In this document: positions 39,859 to 50,099 of the stretch, piece after piece | Layout: every line of letters starts with the position of its first letter | Position numbering within the stretch: position 1 is the first letter of the stretch | Assembly: GCA_964537955.1 (NCBI GenBank) | Contig: CAZICY010000005.1 | Coordinates: 1-64,000 of the forward strand | Direction: 5' to 3' | Source: Mxb001 sp964537955 | Lineage (GTDB): Bacteria > Actinomycetota > Actinomycetes > S36-B12 | Length of the DNA: 64,000 nucleotides | Translations under genes and position numbers: made by a program | Notes under the pieces: generated by a model | Told to the model about the DNA's origin: nothing | Database searches by the model: none | What the model saw: the letters and a program-made list of their open reading frames with translations, nothing else

Positions 39859-41160
39859 GTGAGCGACATCTGGGTCAACATCGCGTTGGTCCTGTTCTTC
39901 ATCCTCCTGGGCAGCTTCTTCGCTGCGGCCGAGATCGCGCTCGTCTCGCTTCGCGAGAGCCAGGTCGAGCGCCTGTCCCAGCGTGGTCGTCGCGGCCGCA
40001 CCCTAGCCCTCCTCGTACGCGACCCCAACCGCTTCCTCGCGGCCGTCCAGGTGGGCGTCACCCTCGCCGGCTTCATCTCCGCCGGCTTCGGTGCCTCGCA
40101 GATCGCTCCGGCGCTCGCTCCCGTGCTCGAGTCCTGGGGGCTCTCCGAGGGCTGGGCATCGGCCCTGTCCTTCATCGGCGTCACCCTCGTCATCGCGTAC
40201 ATCTCGCTCGTCATCGGTGAGCTGGTGCCCAAGCGCATCGCGCTTCAGCGTGCCGAGTCCACCGCACTCATCCTCGCGGGCCCCGTGGAGCTCCTTGCCC
40301 GCATCACGCGCCCCTTCATCTGGCTGCTCTCGGTGTCGACCAACGCCCTGGTCCGCCTGCTGGGTGGCGACCCGCACTCGGCCAAGGAGCAGATCACGGG
40401 CGAGGAACTGCGCGACATCGTGGCTGCCACCGAGGAACTCACTGCCGAGGAGCGTGCGCTCATCGACGATGTCTTCGATGCCGGTGACCGGGAGCTGCGC
40501 GAGGTGATGCTCCCTCGGACAGAGGTCGCCTTCCTCGATGCCGGCACGCCGGTGGGCGAGGCGATCCTCCAGGTCTCCGATGCGCCTCACTCCCGCTACC
40601 CGGTCATCCGCGGCTCCGCCGACGACGTCGTGGGCGTCGTCCATATCCGCGATCTGCTCACGCCTGATGCGGATCGCTCCACGCGCCGGGTGGGCGACCT
40701 CGCCCGCGAGACGGCCTTCTTCCCGGGCACCAAGCAGGTGATCCCGGCCCTCACCGAGATGAGGCGACTGCGCCAGCACCTGGCGATCGTCGTCGACGAG
40801 TACGGCGGCACCGCGGGAATCGTCACCCTCGAGGACCTGGTGGAGGAACTCGTCGGAGACATCCGCGACGAGTACGACACGGAGGCATCCGGGCCGCGCA
40901 CCGACGTCGACGGCCTGCTCAATCTCGAGGACTTCACCGATGAGACAGGGGTCGAGCTGCCCGAAGGGCCCTACGAGACCGTGGCCGGATTCGTCGTGTC
41001 TCAGCTCGGCGAGCTCCCGACCGTGGGCGCCACCGTCCAGGTCGACGGCCACCTGCTCACGGTGACCGAACTCGATGGGCGGCGCGTGGCCCGCATCAGC
41101 GTGACGGCACTGGCGGCCGGACCCGGCACGGCGGGCGACGAGGACTCGCTGCCAGAATGA
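39859..41160 (+). CDS. CNNM/CorC-type membrane protein with CBS pair
   Basis: A 433-residue hemolysin-C-like protein; members affect magnesium or cobalt homeostasis. The N-terminal DUF21/CNNM membrane domain (about 1-195) has four hydrophobic segments, starting with WVNIALVLFFILLGSFFAAAEIAL. The CBS-domain pair is at about 210-345 (VMLPRTEVAFLDAGTPVGEAI; SRYPVIRGSADDVVGVVHIRDLL; LAIVVDEYGGTAGIVTLEDLVEELVGDI). A C-terminal CorC/HlyC domain is at about 350-425. Start GTG 39859. trpS follows four bases after the stop. Transport versus regulation cannot be decided from sequence. Confidence 0.9.
   Translation: MSDIWVNIALVLFFILLGSFFAAAEIALVSLRESQVERLSQRGRRGRTLALLVRDPNRFLAAVQVGVTLAGFISAGFGASQIAPALAPVLESWGLSEGWASALSFIGVTLVIAYISLVIGELVPKRIALQRAESTALILAGPVELLARITRPFIWLLSVSTNALVRLLGGDPHSAKEQITGEELRDIVAATEELTAEERALIDDVFDAGDRELREVMLPRTEVAFLDAGTPVGEAILQVSDAPHSRYPVIRGSADDVVGVVHIRDLLTPDADRSTRRVGDLARETAFFPGTKQVIPALTEMRRLRQHLAIVVDEYGGTAGIVTLEDLVEELVGDIRDEYDTEASGPRTDVDGLLNLEDFTDETGVELPEGPYETVAGFVVSQLGELPTVGATVQVDGHLLTVTELDGRRVARISVTALAAGPGTAGDEDSLPE
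41153..41158 (+). promoter_or_regulatory. Possible leaderless -10 of trpS
   Basis: CAGAAT lies six bases before ATG 41165 and its last T is the first base of the TGA stop of the preceding gene. It departs from TANNNT at the first base. Confidence 0.4.
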
Positions 41161-41164
41161 CGCC

Positions 41165-42187
41165 ATGCCGGAGATCCCCGTCCACGTCCCCCCGCGCGTG
41201 CTCTCCGGCATCCAGCCGACGGCTGATTCCTTCCAGATCGGCAACTATCTCGGAGCCTTGCGCCACTGGGTGAACCTGCAGGAGACCCACGACGCCTTCT
41301 ACTGCGTCGTCGACCAGCACGCCATCACCGTCGAGCACGACCCGCAGGTGCTGCGCCAGCGGACCCTCCTGTCCTTCGCGCAGTTGCTCGCCGTCGGGCT
41401 CGACCCGACGCGATCGACCGTCTTCGTCCAGAGCCACGTGCCCGAGCACGCCCAGCTCGCCTGGATCCTGGAGTGCCTCACGGGATTCGGCGAGGCCTCC
41501 CGCATGACGCAGTTCAAGGACAAGTCGCAGCGCGAGGGGGCGGAGCGTGCCACGGTCGGGCTCTTCACGTATCCCGTCCTCCAAGCGGCCGACATCCTCA
41601 TCTACCAGGCATCGGGAGTCCCGGTGGGTGAGGACCAGCGGCAGCACCTCGAGCTCACCCGCGATCTCGCACAGCGCTTCAACGCGACATACGGACCCAC
41701 GCTGGTCGTGCCCGAGCCGCTGATCGTCAAGGACACGGCCAAGGTGCTCGACCTCGCCGATCCGACCGCCAAGATGAGCAAGTCCTCGCCCACGGGCTGC
41801 GTCTTCCTCCTCGATGACCCGAAGGTGACGCGCAAGAAGGTGATGTCCGCGGTGACGGATTCCGATCGGGACATCCGCTACGACCCCGAGGGCAAGCCCG
41901 GTGTCTCCAATCTGCTCACGCTCCTCGGCGCGCTCGACGGGCGCTCCGTCGAGGAGGTGGCAGCCTCCTACGACGGGCGCGGCTACGGCGACCTCAAGAA
42001 GGACGTCGCGGATGTCGTCGTCGACTTCTGCACGGGATTCCGCGCCCAGGTCGACGAGCTCATGTCCGACCCCGCGGAACTCAGTCGGCTGGTGCGCCTC
42101 GGTGCCGACCGCGCGCGCGCAGCGGCGACGCCCACCCTCGCTGCCGTCTACGACCGCGTGGGCTTCGCGCCACTCCCCGCGCCATGA
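41165..42187 (+). CDS. trpS: Tryptophanyl-tRNA synthetase
   Basis: Charges tRNA-Trp. The 340-residue class I synthetase has the N-terminal SGIQPTADSFQIGNYLGALRHW, in which SFQIGN takes the place of HIGH. It has the Trp-binding TQFKDKSQ and VPVGEDQRQHLELTRDLA segments, and KMSKS at 203-207. Length is normal. The 2H phosphoesterase gene overlaps its stop by four bases (ATGA), so that partner is co-translated. Confidence 0.97.
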   Translation: MPEIPVHVPPRVLSGIQPTADSFQIGNYLGALRHWVNLQETHDAFYCVVDQHAITVEHDPQVLRQRTLLSFAQLLAVGLDPTRSTVFVQSHVPEHAQLAWILECLTGFGEASRMTQFKDKSQREGAERATVGLFTYPVLQAADILIYQASGVPVGEDQRQHLELTRDLAQRFNATYGPTLVVPEPLIVKDTAKVLDLADPTAKMSKSSPTGCVFLLDDPKVTRKKVMSAVTDSDRDIRYDPEGKPGVSNLLTLLGALDGRSVEEVAASYDGRGYGDLKKDVADVVVDFCTGFRAQVDELMSDPAELSRLVRLGADRARAAATPTLAAVYDRVGFAPLPAP

Positions 42188-42693
42188 TCACGGTCGGCGT
42201 CGTCATCGACGTCCCCGAGCCGCATGCCTCCCGCATCCGCGAGGCCCGGCGGGCCTGGGATGACCCGGAGGCCGACGAGGTGCCCCCGCACGTGACCATC
42301 GTGGCCCCGGTCTCGGTGGATCCGGAGGAGATCCCGGTCCTGGAGCAGCATCTCGAGCAGGCCGTCCTGGGATGCTCCCCCTTCCGCATGCGGCTGCGTG
42401 GCACGGGCACCTTCCGCCCGGTGAGCCCGGTGGTCTTCCTGGCGGTCGCCGAGGGCATTCCGGGGTGCGAAGAGCTGGAGCGACGGGTGCGGTGCGGCCC
42501 CTGGGCGGTGGACCTGCGCTTCCCCTACCACCCGCACGTCACCGTCGCCTTCGGCCTCGCCGATGAGTCCTTGGACCAGGCCTTCGACGCACTCGCCCAC
42601 TTCGAGGCGGAGTTCTCCGTCGAGGCGATCCGGCTCTACGAACTCGGTGCCGAGGGCTGGCAGGGACGGGTGTCCTACCCGCTGCGGGGCTGA
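42184..42693 (+). CDS. 2'-5' RNA ligase-like 2H phosphoesterase
   Basis: A 169-residue protein with the two HxT motifs of the 2H phosphoesterase superfamily: His36-Val-Thr38 (PPHVTIVAPV) and His118-Val-Thr120 (YHPHVTVAFGL). Such proteins act on 2',3'-cyclic or 2'-5' phosphodiester ends of RNA or nucleotides. The exact substrate is not predictable. Translational overlap with trpS suggests an RNA-related role, but this is inference. The short gap to the convergent dacA holds no strong terminator. Confidence 0.87.
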   Translation: MITVGVVIDVPEPHASRIREARRAWDDPEADEVPPHVTIVAPVSVDPEEIPVLEQHLEQAVLGCSPFRMRLRGTGTFRPVSPVVFLAVAEGIPGCEELERRVRCGPWAVDLRFPYHPHVTVAFGLADESLDQAFDALAHFEAEFSVEAIRLYELGAEGWQGRVSYPLRG

Positions 42694-42735
42694 GCGCAGG
42701 CCAGCCCGACAGAGGCGACTGGGCCGACTCGCCGG

Positions 42736-43971
42736 TCAACTGCGCGCGTAGTCGCGCTCGACCTCGTCCTCGTCCTGCTGCTCCAGGCGCGCTCGGCGTC
42801 CGCCGCTGCGCGGAGCGGGGCCGCGCAGGCTGCGCAGGCCGAGCACGATGAGCACCAGCCCCACCACCATGGCTCCGACGAGGGTCCACACCCATCCCCA
42901 GTTCGTCCCCGTCGACTCGGCTGCGGGCGTGGCCTCGGCCGCCTCTGCCGCAGCGGCTGTCGCGGCGTCCTCGGCGACCGACCCTCCCGCACTTTGCGCT
43001 GCGTTGTCGCCTGCGCTCGGCTCGGTCACGTCGACGGGATCCACCAGGTAGCCGACGGGCTCCACGGCGTCGATGTTGGCGAAGCCCCAGTCGAGCAGGG
43101 CCGACGCGGACGGGTAGATCTCGCCCTCGATGTTGAGCAGGGTGACCACCAGGCTCGTCCCGCCGCGCTCGGCCGCTCCGACGAAGGTGCGCCCAGCCTC
43201 GGTGGTCCAGCCGGTCTTGACCCCGATGGCGCCCTCATAGCCTTGGATGAAGAGGGGGTTCTGGGTGGCGATCGGCATGGTGGGGCGCGGATCACCCGGC
43301 TGTTCGGGCATGTAGCCGGGGAAGTCCTCGACCACCCGGGTGGTGACGTACTCGAAGAAGTCCGGTCGTGCAAGGCCCTCGCGTGCGATGAGAGCCAGGT
43401 CGTACGCCGAGCTCAGCTGTCCCTCGGCCGGGAGTCCGCTCGGGTTCTTGGCAACCGTGTCGTAGGCCTGGAGTCGCTGCGCTTCCTCGTTCATCTGCGC
43501 GACGGTGAGCTCGAGGCCGCCGTTGGCGCGGGCGAGGGCGGAAGCGCAGTCATTGCCGCTTTGCATGATGAGACACAGGAAGAGCTCGCGGACGGTGTAG
43601 GTCGCCTCCTCGACGAGGCCCACGCGGCTGCCCTCCACGGCGACGTCGTCGTAAACGGTGGTGTAGACGAGGTCGGGGTCCATGCGCTGGGCGAGCGCGA
43701 GCACGGTGAGGGCCTTCAGGACCGACGCGGGCGGGCGCTGCACGTGAGGGCCCTTCGCGGCCAGGATGGCGCCGCTGTCGAGGTCGGCCAGGACCCAGGC
43801 GGTCACGGGCACGTCCGGCAGGGGATCCGCCGCAGGGCCGGGGTCGACGATCACGTCGCTGCCGGTGAGGAGGGGACCCCCGATGGGCTCCGCGTGCGCG
43901 CTGGGGGCCGCGAGGAGGACCGCGCCCGCGGCCAGGGCGGCGGCGAGGGCCGGGGCGAGGAAGCGGCGCAT
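42736..43971 (-). CDS. dacA: D-alanyl-D-alanine carboxypeptidase (PBP5-like)
   Basis: A 411-residue exported penicillin-binding protein of the S11 family that trims peptidoglycan stem peptides. The signal peptide is RRFLAPALAAALAAGAVLLAA followed by PSAHA. Catalytic motifs are SVLK (Ser83, Lys86), SGN (138-140) and KTG (252-254). The C terminus has a Ser/Ala-rich linker and a single membrane anchor (about 360-385, WGWVWTLVGAMVVGLVLIVLGL) followed by an Arg-rich cytoplasmic tail. A TAGTCT hexamer lies nine bases before the ATG on the minus strand (plus-strand 43981-43986). It follows sdhB on the same strand, but with its own apparent promoter. Confidence 0.93.
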   Translation of the reverse strand: MRRFLAPALAAALAAGAVLLAAPSAHAEPIGGPLLTGSDVIVDPGPAADPLPDVPVTAWVLADLDSGAILAAKGPHVQRPPASVLKALTVLALAQRMDPDLVYTTVYDDVAVEGSRVGLVEEATYTVRELFLCLIMQSGNDCASALARANGGLELTVAQMNEEAQRLQAYDTVAKNPSGLPAEGQLSSAYDLALIAREGLARPDFFEYVTTRVVEDFPGYMPEQPGDPRPTMPIATQNPLFIQGYEGAIGVKTGWTTEAGRTFVGAAERGGTSLVVTLLNIEGEIYPSASALLDWGFANIDAVEPVGYLVDPVDVTEPSAGDNAAQSAGGSVAEDAATAAAAEAAEATPAAESTGTNWGWVWTLVGAMVVGLVLIVLGLRSLRGPAPRSGGRRARLEQQDEDEVERDYARS

Positions 43972-44035
43972 GGTGCGACCAGACTAACGAGCCGGGGCGC
44001 CGGGACGCCCGATCAGCGCGGCGTGGCGCCCGGGG

Positions 44036-44784
44036 TCAGACGCGACGGAAGATCAGGGCCCGCTTGACCTGCTGGATCGCCTTGGTGACCTCGATCCCGC
44101 GAGGGCAGGCGTCGGTGCAGTTGAAGGTCGTCCGGCACCGCCAGACGCCCTCCTTCTCGTTGAGGATCTCCAGGCGCGTTTCGGTGCCGGCATCACGCGA
44201 GTCGAAGATGAAGCGGTGGGCCGCGACGATCGCGGCGGGGCCGAAGTACTGCTCATCTGTCCAGAAGACGGGGCACGAGGTGGTGCACGCGGCGCACAGG
44301 ATGCACTTGGTCGTGTCGTCGAAGACGGCCCGGTCCTCGGCCGACTGCAGGCGCTCCCTGGTGGGCTCATGACCGTCGGTGATGAGGAAGGGCTTCACCG
44401 ACCGGTAGGCGGCGAAGAACGGCTCCATGTCGACGACGAGGTCCTTCTCCAGCGGCAGGCCCTTGATGGCCTCGACGGTGATGTCTCCCGTGCCGAGGTC
44501 CTTGATGAGCGTCTTGCAGGCGAGACGATTGCGGCCGTTGATGCGCATGGCGTCAGAGCCGCAGATGCCATGGCCGCACGAGCGACGGAAGGTGAGGGTG
44601 CCGTCCTGCTCGCCCTTGATCTTCATGAGCGCGTCGAGGACACGGTCGGTGGGGTACGCCGAGACGACGAACTCCTCCCAGTGCGGCTCGTCATCGACCT
44701 CGGGGATGAAGCGCCGGATCTTGAAGGTGACGTCGCGAGGCTCGATGCGTGCGGGAGCCTCGGCAGTCTCGAGGGTGGCAGTCA

Positions 44785-44785
<1 letters not shown>
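44036..44785 (-). CDS. sdhB: Succinate dehydrogenase iron-sulfur subunit
   Basis: Passes electrons from the flavoprotein to quinone through three Fe-S clusters. The 249-residue protein has the [2Fe-2S] ligands in RRSCGHGICGSDAM with a distal Cys in RLACKT. The [4Fe-4S] ligands are in CILCAACTTSCP, and the [3Fe-4S]-type ligands are in CRTTFNCTDACPRGI. Its ATG shares one base with the sdhA stop, so translation is coupled. It is the last gene of sdhC-sdhD-sdhA-sdhB. Confidence 0.96.
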
Positions 44786-46539
<1,754 letters not shown>

Positions 46540-46547
46540 GGGTGCTC

Positions 46548-46955
46548 CTAGCCGATGGTCGGGTCGAAGGTGAAGATGACGAGCGTCCCGAGGAGGATGA
46601 TGAAGGCCGAGGAGACGTAGAGGAGCATCTTGAGCCAGAAGCGGGTCTGGTTGCGCTCCGCGTAGTCATTGATGATCGTGCGCAGTCCGTTGGTGCCGTG
46701 CAGCATGGCGAGCCAGAGCATGGCGAGGTCCCAGACCTGCCAGAAGGGGCTGGCCCACCGGCCTGCTACGAACGCGAAGTTGATGCGCTGCACGCCGCCG
46801 TCGAGGATGTTCATGATGAACAGGTGGCCCAGGACCAGGAAGACGAGCACGACGCCCGACACGCGCATGAAGAGCCAGGCATAGAGCTCGAAGTTGCTCC
46901 GCTGGCGGTTGCGCGCGCCGGTGGAGAGGGCCATCGAGCGGTCTGCGAGGCTCAT
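46548..46955 (-). CDS. sdhD: Succinate dehydrogenase membrane anchor subunit
   Basis: A 135-residue membrane anchor with three spans (LYAWLFMRVSGVVLVFLVLGHLFIM; WDLAMLWLAMLHGTNGLRTII; MLLYVSSAFIILLGTLVIFTF). MRVSGVVLVFLVLGH has the Arg-Ser-Gly and haem-ligand His pattern of SdhD. It anchors SdhAB and helps bind haem and quinone. Its ATG overlaps the sdhC stop by four bases. Confidence 0.93.
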   Translation of the reverse strand: MSLADRSMALSTGARNRQRSNFELYAWLFMRVSGVVLVFLVLGHLFIMNILDGGVQRINFAFVAGRWASPFWQVWDLAMLWLAMLHGTNGLRTIINDYAERNQTRFWLKMLLYVSSAFIILLGTLVIFTFDPTIG

Positions 46956-47347
46956 GGCGTCGCCCCGAACATCGCCTCGACCGTGTGGCGCATCATGTAG
47001 AAGGTGCCGGGGATCATCACGACCACCCAGACGCCCACGACGCCCCAGAGCATCTGCTTCTGGTAGCGGGGTCCCCGCGCCCAGAAGTCCACGGCGATGA
47101 CCCGCAGGCCGTTGAGCGCGTGGTAGAGCACCGCTCCGACCAGTCCCACCTCGAGGAGGTTGACGATCGGGGTCTTGTACGTCGCGATGACGATGTCGTA
47201 GGCCTCAGGCGAGACGCGGACGAGGGCTGTGTCGACGACGTGCACGTAGAGGAAGAAGAAGACCGCGATGCCCGTGATGCGCTGGGCCACCCACGACCAC
47301 ATGCCCTGGCCGCCCCGATAGAGGGTGCCCACGGGCGCGATGGCCAT
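46952..47347 (-). CDS. sdhC: Succinate dehydrogenase cytochrome b556 subunit
   Basis: A 131-residue cytochrome b subunit with three membrane spans. It has the family opening GTLYRGGQGMWSWVAQRITGIAVFFFLYVHVVDTAL (Ser-..-Arg-Ile-Thr-Gly and haem His) and YHALNGLRVIAVDF in span 2. ATG 47347 is preceded by GAGAGGAG at good spacing. A TACGAT hexamer on the minus strand (plus-strand 47400-47405) may be its -10. The gene heads sdhCDAB and is divergent from the mutase operon. Confidence 0.93.
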   Translation of the reverse strand: MAIAPVGTLYRGGQGMWSWVAQRITGIAVFFFLYVHVVDTALVRVSPEAYDIVIATYKTPIVNLLEVGLVGAVLYHALNGLRVIAVDFWARGPRYQKQMLWGVVGVWVVVMIPGTFYMMRHTVEAMFGATP

Positions 47348-47409
47348 GGTGACTCCTCTCGCGAGATGCGGTGACGGCACGGCTGCCGCGGTCCTTGCCA
47401 TCGTAGTGC

Positions 47410-47423
47410 GGGAAGGGGTTCCC
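47410..47423. promoter_or_regulatory. Inverted repeat between sdhC and the mutase gene
   Basis: GGGAA-GGGG-TTCCC lies in the 137-base divergent region, just upstream of the putative sdhC -10. It may be an operator. The evidence is the short symmetry only. Confidence 0.25.
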
Positions 47424-47472
47424 GGCAGGGCGGGGTGAGCCGGGTCACAGGCCTCCCGGACGGGGGGCGTCC

Positions 47473-47478
47473 TAGTCT
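47473..47478 (+). promoter_or_regulatory. Leaderless -10 element of the mutase-mtnA operon
   Basis: TAGTCT lies exactly six bases before ATG 47485, with no Shine-Dalgarno. It would drive the mutase, mtnA and the aldolase-dehydrogenase gene together. Confidence 0.62.
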
Positions 47479-47484
47479 GACCGC

Positions 47485-49059
47485 ATGACGACGGAGTCCG
47501 GATTGCCCTTCGCCCCGGTCTACGGGCCGGCGGACCTGGCGGGGTGGGACCCCGCCGAGGAGTTGGGCGATCCCGGTGCCTTCCCCTACACCCGGGGCGT
47601 CTACCCCACGATGTACACCGGGCGCCCCTGGACGATGCGCCAGTACGCCGGATTCGGGACCGCGGCGGAGTCCAACGAGCGCTACCGCCAGCTCCTCGCG
47701 GCGGGCACGACGGGCCTGTCGGTGGCCTTCGACCTGCCCACCCAGATGGGCTACGACTCCGACGCACCCATCGCCCGAGGCGAGGTCGGCAAGGTCGGAG
47801 TCGCCATCGACACCATCGACGACATGCGCCTGCTCTTCGACGGCATCCCGCTGGACAAGGTCTCGACGTCGATGACGATCAACTCCCCGGCGGCGATCCT
47901 GCTCCTGCTCTACCAGCTCGTCGCCGAGGAGCAGGGGGTCCCAGGATCGGCGCTCAACGGCACCATCCAGAACGACGTGCTCAAGGAGTACATCGCGCGA
48001 GGCACCTATATCTACCCGCCCGCACAGTCGCTCAGGCTCATCACCGACATCTTCTCCTACTGCCGCGAGGAGATCCCGCGATGGAACACCATCTCCATCT
48101 CGGGTTATCACATGGCGGAGGCCGGGGCCACTCCCGTGCAGGAGATCGCTTTCACCCTCGCCGACGGCATCGAGTACGTCCGGGCTGCTCTCGCGTCCGG
48201 CCAGGACATCGATGAGTTCGCGCCTCGGCTCGCCTTCTTCTTCGTCGCTCGCACCACCCTGCTGGAGGAGATCGCGAAATTCCGAGCTGCCCGGCGCATC
48301 TGGGCGCGGATCATGCGCGACGAGTTCGGGGCGAAGGACCCCAAGTCCTTGATGCTGCGCTTCCACACCCAGACGGCTGGAGTCCAGCTCACGGCCCAGC
48401 AGCCCGAGGTCAATCTCGTCCGCGTCGCGATCCAGGCGCTCGGCGCGGTCCTCGGCGGCACGCAGTCACTGCACACCAATTCCTTTGACGAGGCCATCGC
48501 CCTGCCCACGGAGAAGGCTGCCCGCCTCGCCCTGCGCACGCAGCAGGTCCTCGCCTACGAGTCGGACGTCACGCAGACGGTCGACCCCTTCGCCGGCTCG
48601 TACGCCATCGAGTCGCTCACCGACGAGATGGAGTCGGCGGTCCTGGCGCTCATGGCTCAGGTGGAGGAGCTCGGGGGAGCCGTGGCAGCCATCGAGAAGG
48701 GCTTCCAGAAGGCGGAGATCGAGAGGTCCGCCTACGCCTTCGCGCAGGAGATCGACGCGGGCGAGCGCGTGGTCGTCGGCGTCAATCGCTTCACGGTGCA
48801 GGAGGAGGAGCCCTACGAGCCGCTGCGCGTGGATCCCACCATCGAGGCGGAGCAGCGTGCTCGGCTCGAGCGTGTCCGCGCCGAGCGTGATCAGGCCGCC
48901 GTCGATGCCGCGCTCGAGCGCGTGCGGTCGGCGGCCGCGGGCACCGACAATCTCCTCTACCCCATGCGCGAGGCCCTGCGGGCGCGAGCGACCGTGGGCG
49001 AGGTCAGCGATGCCCTCCGCGATGTCTGGGGCATCTACACGCCGACGGATGCCTTCTGA
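47485..49059 (+). CDS. Acyl-CoA mutase large subunit, methylmalonyl-CoA mutase type
   Basis: The 524-residue TIM-barrel subunit of an adenosylcobalamin-dependent carbon-skeleton mutase, without the C-terminal B12 domain found in one-chain enzymes. Active-site positions follow methylmalonyl-CoA mutase: Tyr54 in MRQYAGFG (Phe in isobutyryl-CoA mutase), Phe82 in SVAFDLP, Gln162 in TIQND, Arg172 in EYIARGTYIYPP (Gln in isobutyryl-CoA mutase) and His209 in SGYHMAEAG. The pair Tyr/Arg favours methylmalonyl-CoA as substrate; this is inference from residue identity. The B12 subunit is probably the 131-residue protein at 27238. mtnA starts two bases after the stop, so the mutase is co-transcribed with nucleoside-salvage genes. 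Confidence 0.9.
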   Translation: MTTESGLPFAPVYGPADLAGWDPAEELGDPGAFPYTRGVYPTMYTGRPWTMRQYAGFGTAAESNERYRQLLAAGTTGLSVAFDLPTQMGYDSDAPIARGEVGKVGVAIDTIDDMRLLFDGIPLDKVSTSMTINSPAAILLLLYQLVAEEQGVPGSALNGTIQNDVLKEYIARGTYIYPPAQSLRLITDIFSYCREEIPRWNTISISGYHMAEAGATPVQEIAFTLADGIEYVRAALASGQDIDEFAPRLAFFFVARTTLLEEIAKFRAARRIWARIMRDEFGAKDPKSLMLRFHTQTAGVQLTAQQPEVNLVRVAIQALGAVLGGTQSLHTNSFDEAIALPTEKAARLALRTQQVLAYESDVTQTVDPFAGSYAIESLTDEMESAVLALMAQVEELGGAVAAIEKGFQKAEIERSAYAFAQEIDAGERVVVGVNRFTVQEEEPYEPLRVDPTIEAEQRARLERVRAERDQAAVDAALERVRSAAAGTDNLLYPMREALRARATVGEVSDALRDVWGIYTPTDAF

Positions 49060-49061
49060 TC

Positions 49062-50099
49062 GTGAGCGCCGAGATCCAGGCCATCCGCTGGCAGGACGAT
49101 GCGATCGTCCTCATCGACCAGACGCGCCTTCCTGCCGAGGAGCTGTACGTCTCCTGCCCCGATGTCGACTCCCTCGTGGATGCGGTGCAGCGGCTCGTCG
49201 TACGCGGCGCCCCCGCCCTCGGTGCTGTCGGTGGATACGGCGTAGCGGTGGCCATGCTCCAGGGGGAGCGCGAGGGCTGGCCGGCCGATCGGCTCGAGGC
49301 CGAGGTCGACCGCGTCCGCGATGCCCGTCCCACGGCCGTCAACCTCGCGTGGGGGGTCGATCGCGTGCGGCCTCTCATGGCCCGGGGAGTCGACGCGGTG
49401 CTCGCCGAGGCCCATCGCATCGTGGCTGAGGACACCGCCGCCAATCGCGCCCTATCGCGGCACGGTGCCGACTGGGTCCTCGCACACTGCGCACGCCGCC
49501 CCTTGCGGGTCGTGACGCACTGCAACACGGGAGCGCTCGCCACGACCGGCTGGGGCACGGCCTTCGGCATCATCCGCGAACTGGCGGAGCGGGGTGAGAT
49601 CGAGCTCGTCTACGTCGATGAGACCCGACCCCTGCTGCAGGGGGCGCGGCTGACGGCCTGGGAGTGCGACCAGCACGGCATCCCCTACGTCGTCCAGGCC
49701 GACGGCGCAGCGGCATCGACGATCCTGCGCGGCCTCGCCGACTTCGCCGTCATCGGCGCCGATCGCATCGCGCGCAACGGCGACACGGCCAACAAGATCG
49801 GATCCGTCGGCGTCGCGCTCGCCTGTGCGGCTGCGGGCATCCCCTTCGTCGTCGCGGCTCCCTCATCGACGGTGGACCTGGCCACCGCCACGGGCGAAGG
49901 CATCGAGATCGAGCTGCGTGCGGGCGATGAGGTCACCGCCTGGTCGGGGGTGAACGCGGCTCCCGCAGGAGCGCAGGGCTTCAATCCGGCATTCGACGTC
50001 ACCCCCGCGGCGTACATCTCCGCGGTGGTGACCGAGGTGGGTGTGGTCGAGCCGGGCCCGGGAGTCGCCGTGGACGCGATCGCGGGCGGGGCATCGTGA
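49062..50099 (+). CDS. mtnA: Methylthioribose-1-phosphate isomerase
   Basis: Converts 5-methylthioribose 1-phosphate to the ribulose form in methionine salvage; related enzymes also take 5-deoxyribose 1-phosphate. The 345-residue protein has VVRGAPALGAVGGYGVA, the active-site CNTGALATTGWGTAFGII (Cys at about 157) and AVIGADRIARNGDTANKIGS with the catalytic Asp. GTG 49062 lies two bases after the mutase stop. The aldolase-SDR gene overlaps its own stop by four bases (GTGA). That tight link places isomerase and aldolase in one unit. Confidence 0.95.
   Translation: MSAEIQAIRWQDDAIVLIDQTRLPAEELYVSCPDVDSLVDAVQRLVVRGAPALGAVGGYGVAVAMLQGEREGWPADRLEAEVDRVRDARPTAVNLAWGVDRVRPLMARGVDAVLAEAHRIVAEDTAANRALSRHGADWVLAHCARRPLRVVTHCNTGALATTGWGTAFGIIRELAERGEIELVYVDETRPLLQGARLTAWECDQHGIPYVVQADGAAASTILRGLADFAVIGADRIARNGDTANKIGSVGVALACAAAGIPFVVAAPSSTVDLATATGEGIEIELRAGDEVTAWSGVNAAPAGAQGFNPAFDVTPAAYISAVVTEVGVVEPGPGVAVDAIAGGAS

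Noticed and set aside
47485..49059. Isobutyryl-CoA mutase large subunit
   Set aside because: Domain layout would fit, but Tyr54 and Arg172 are the methylmalonyl-CoA mutase residues, not Phe and Gln.
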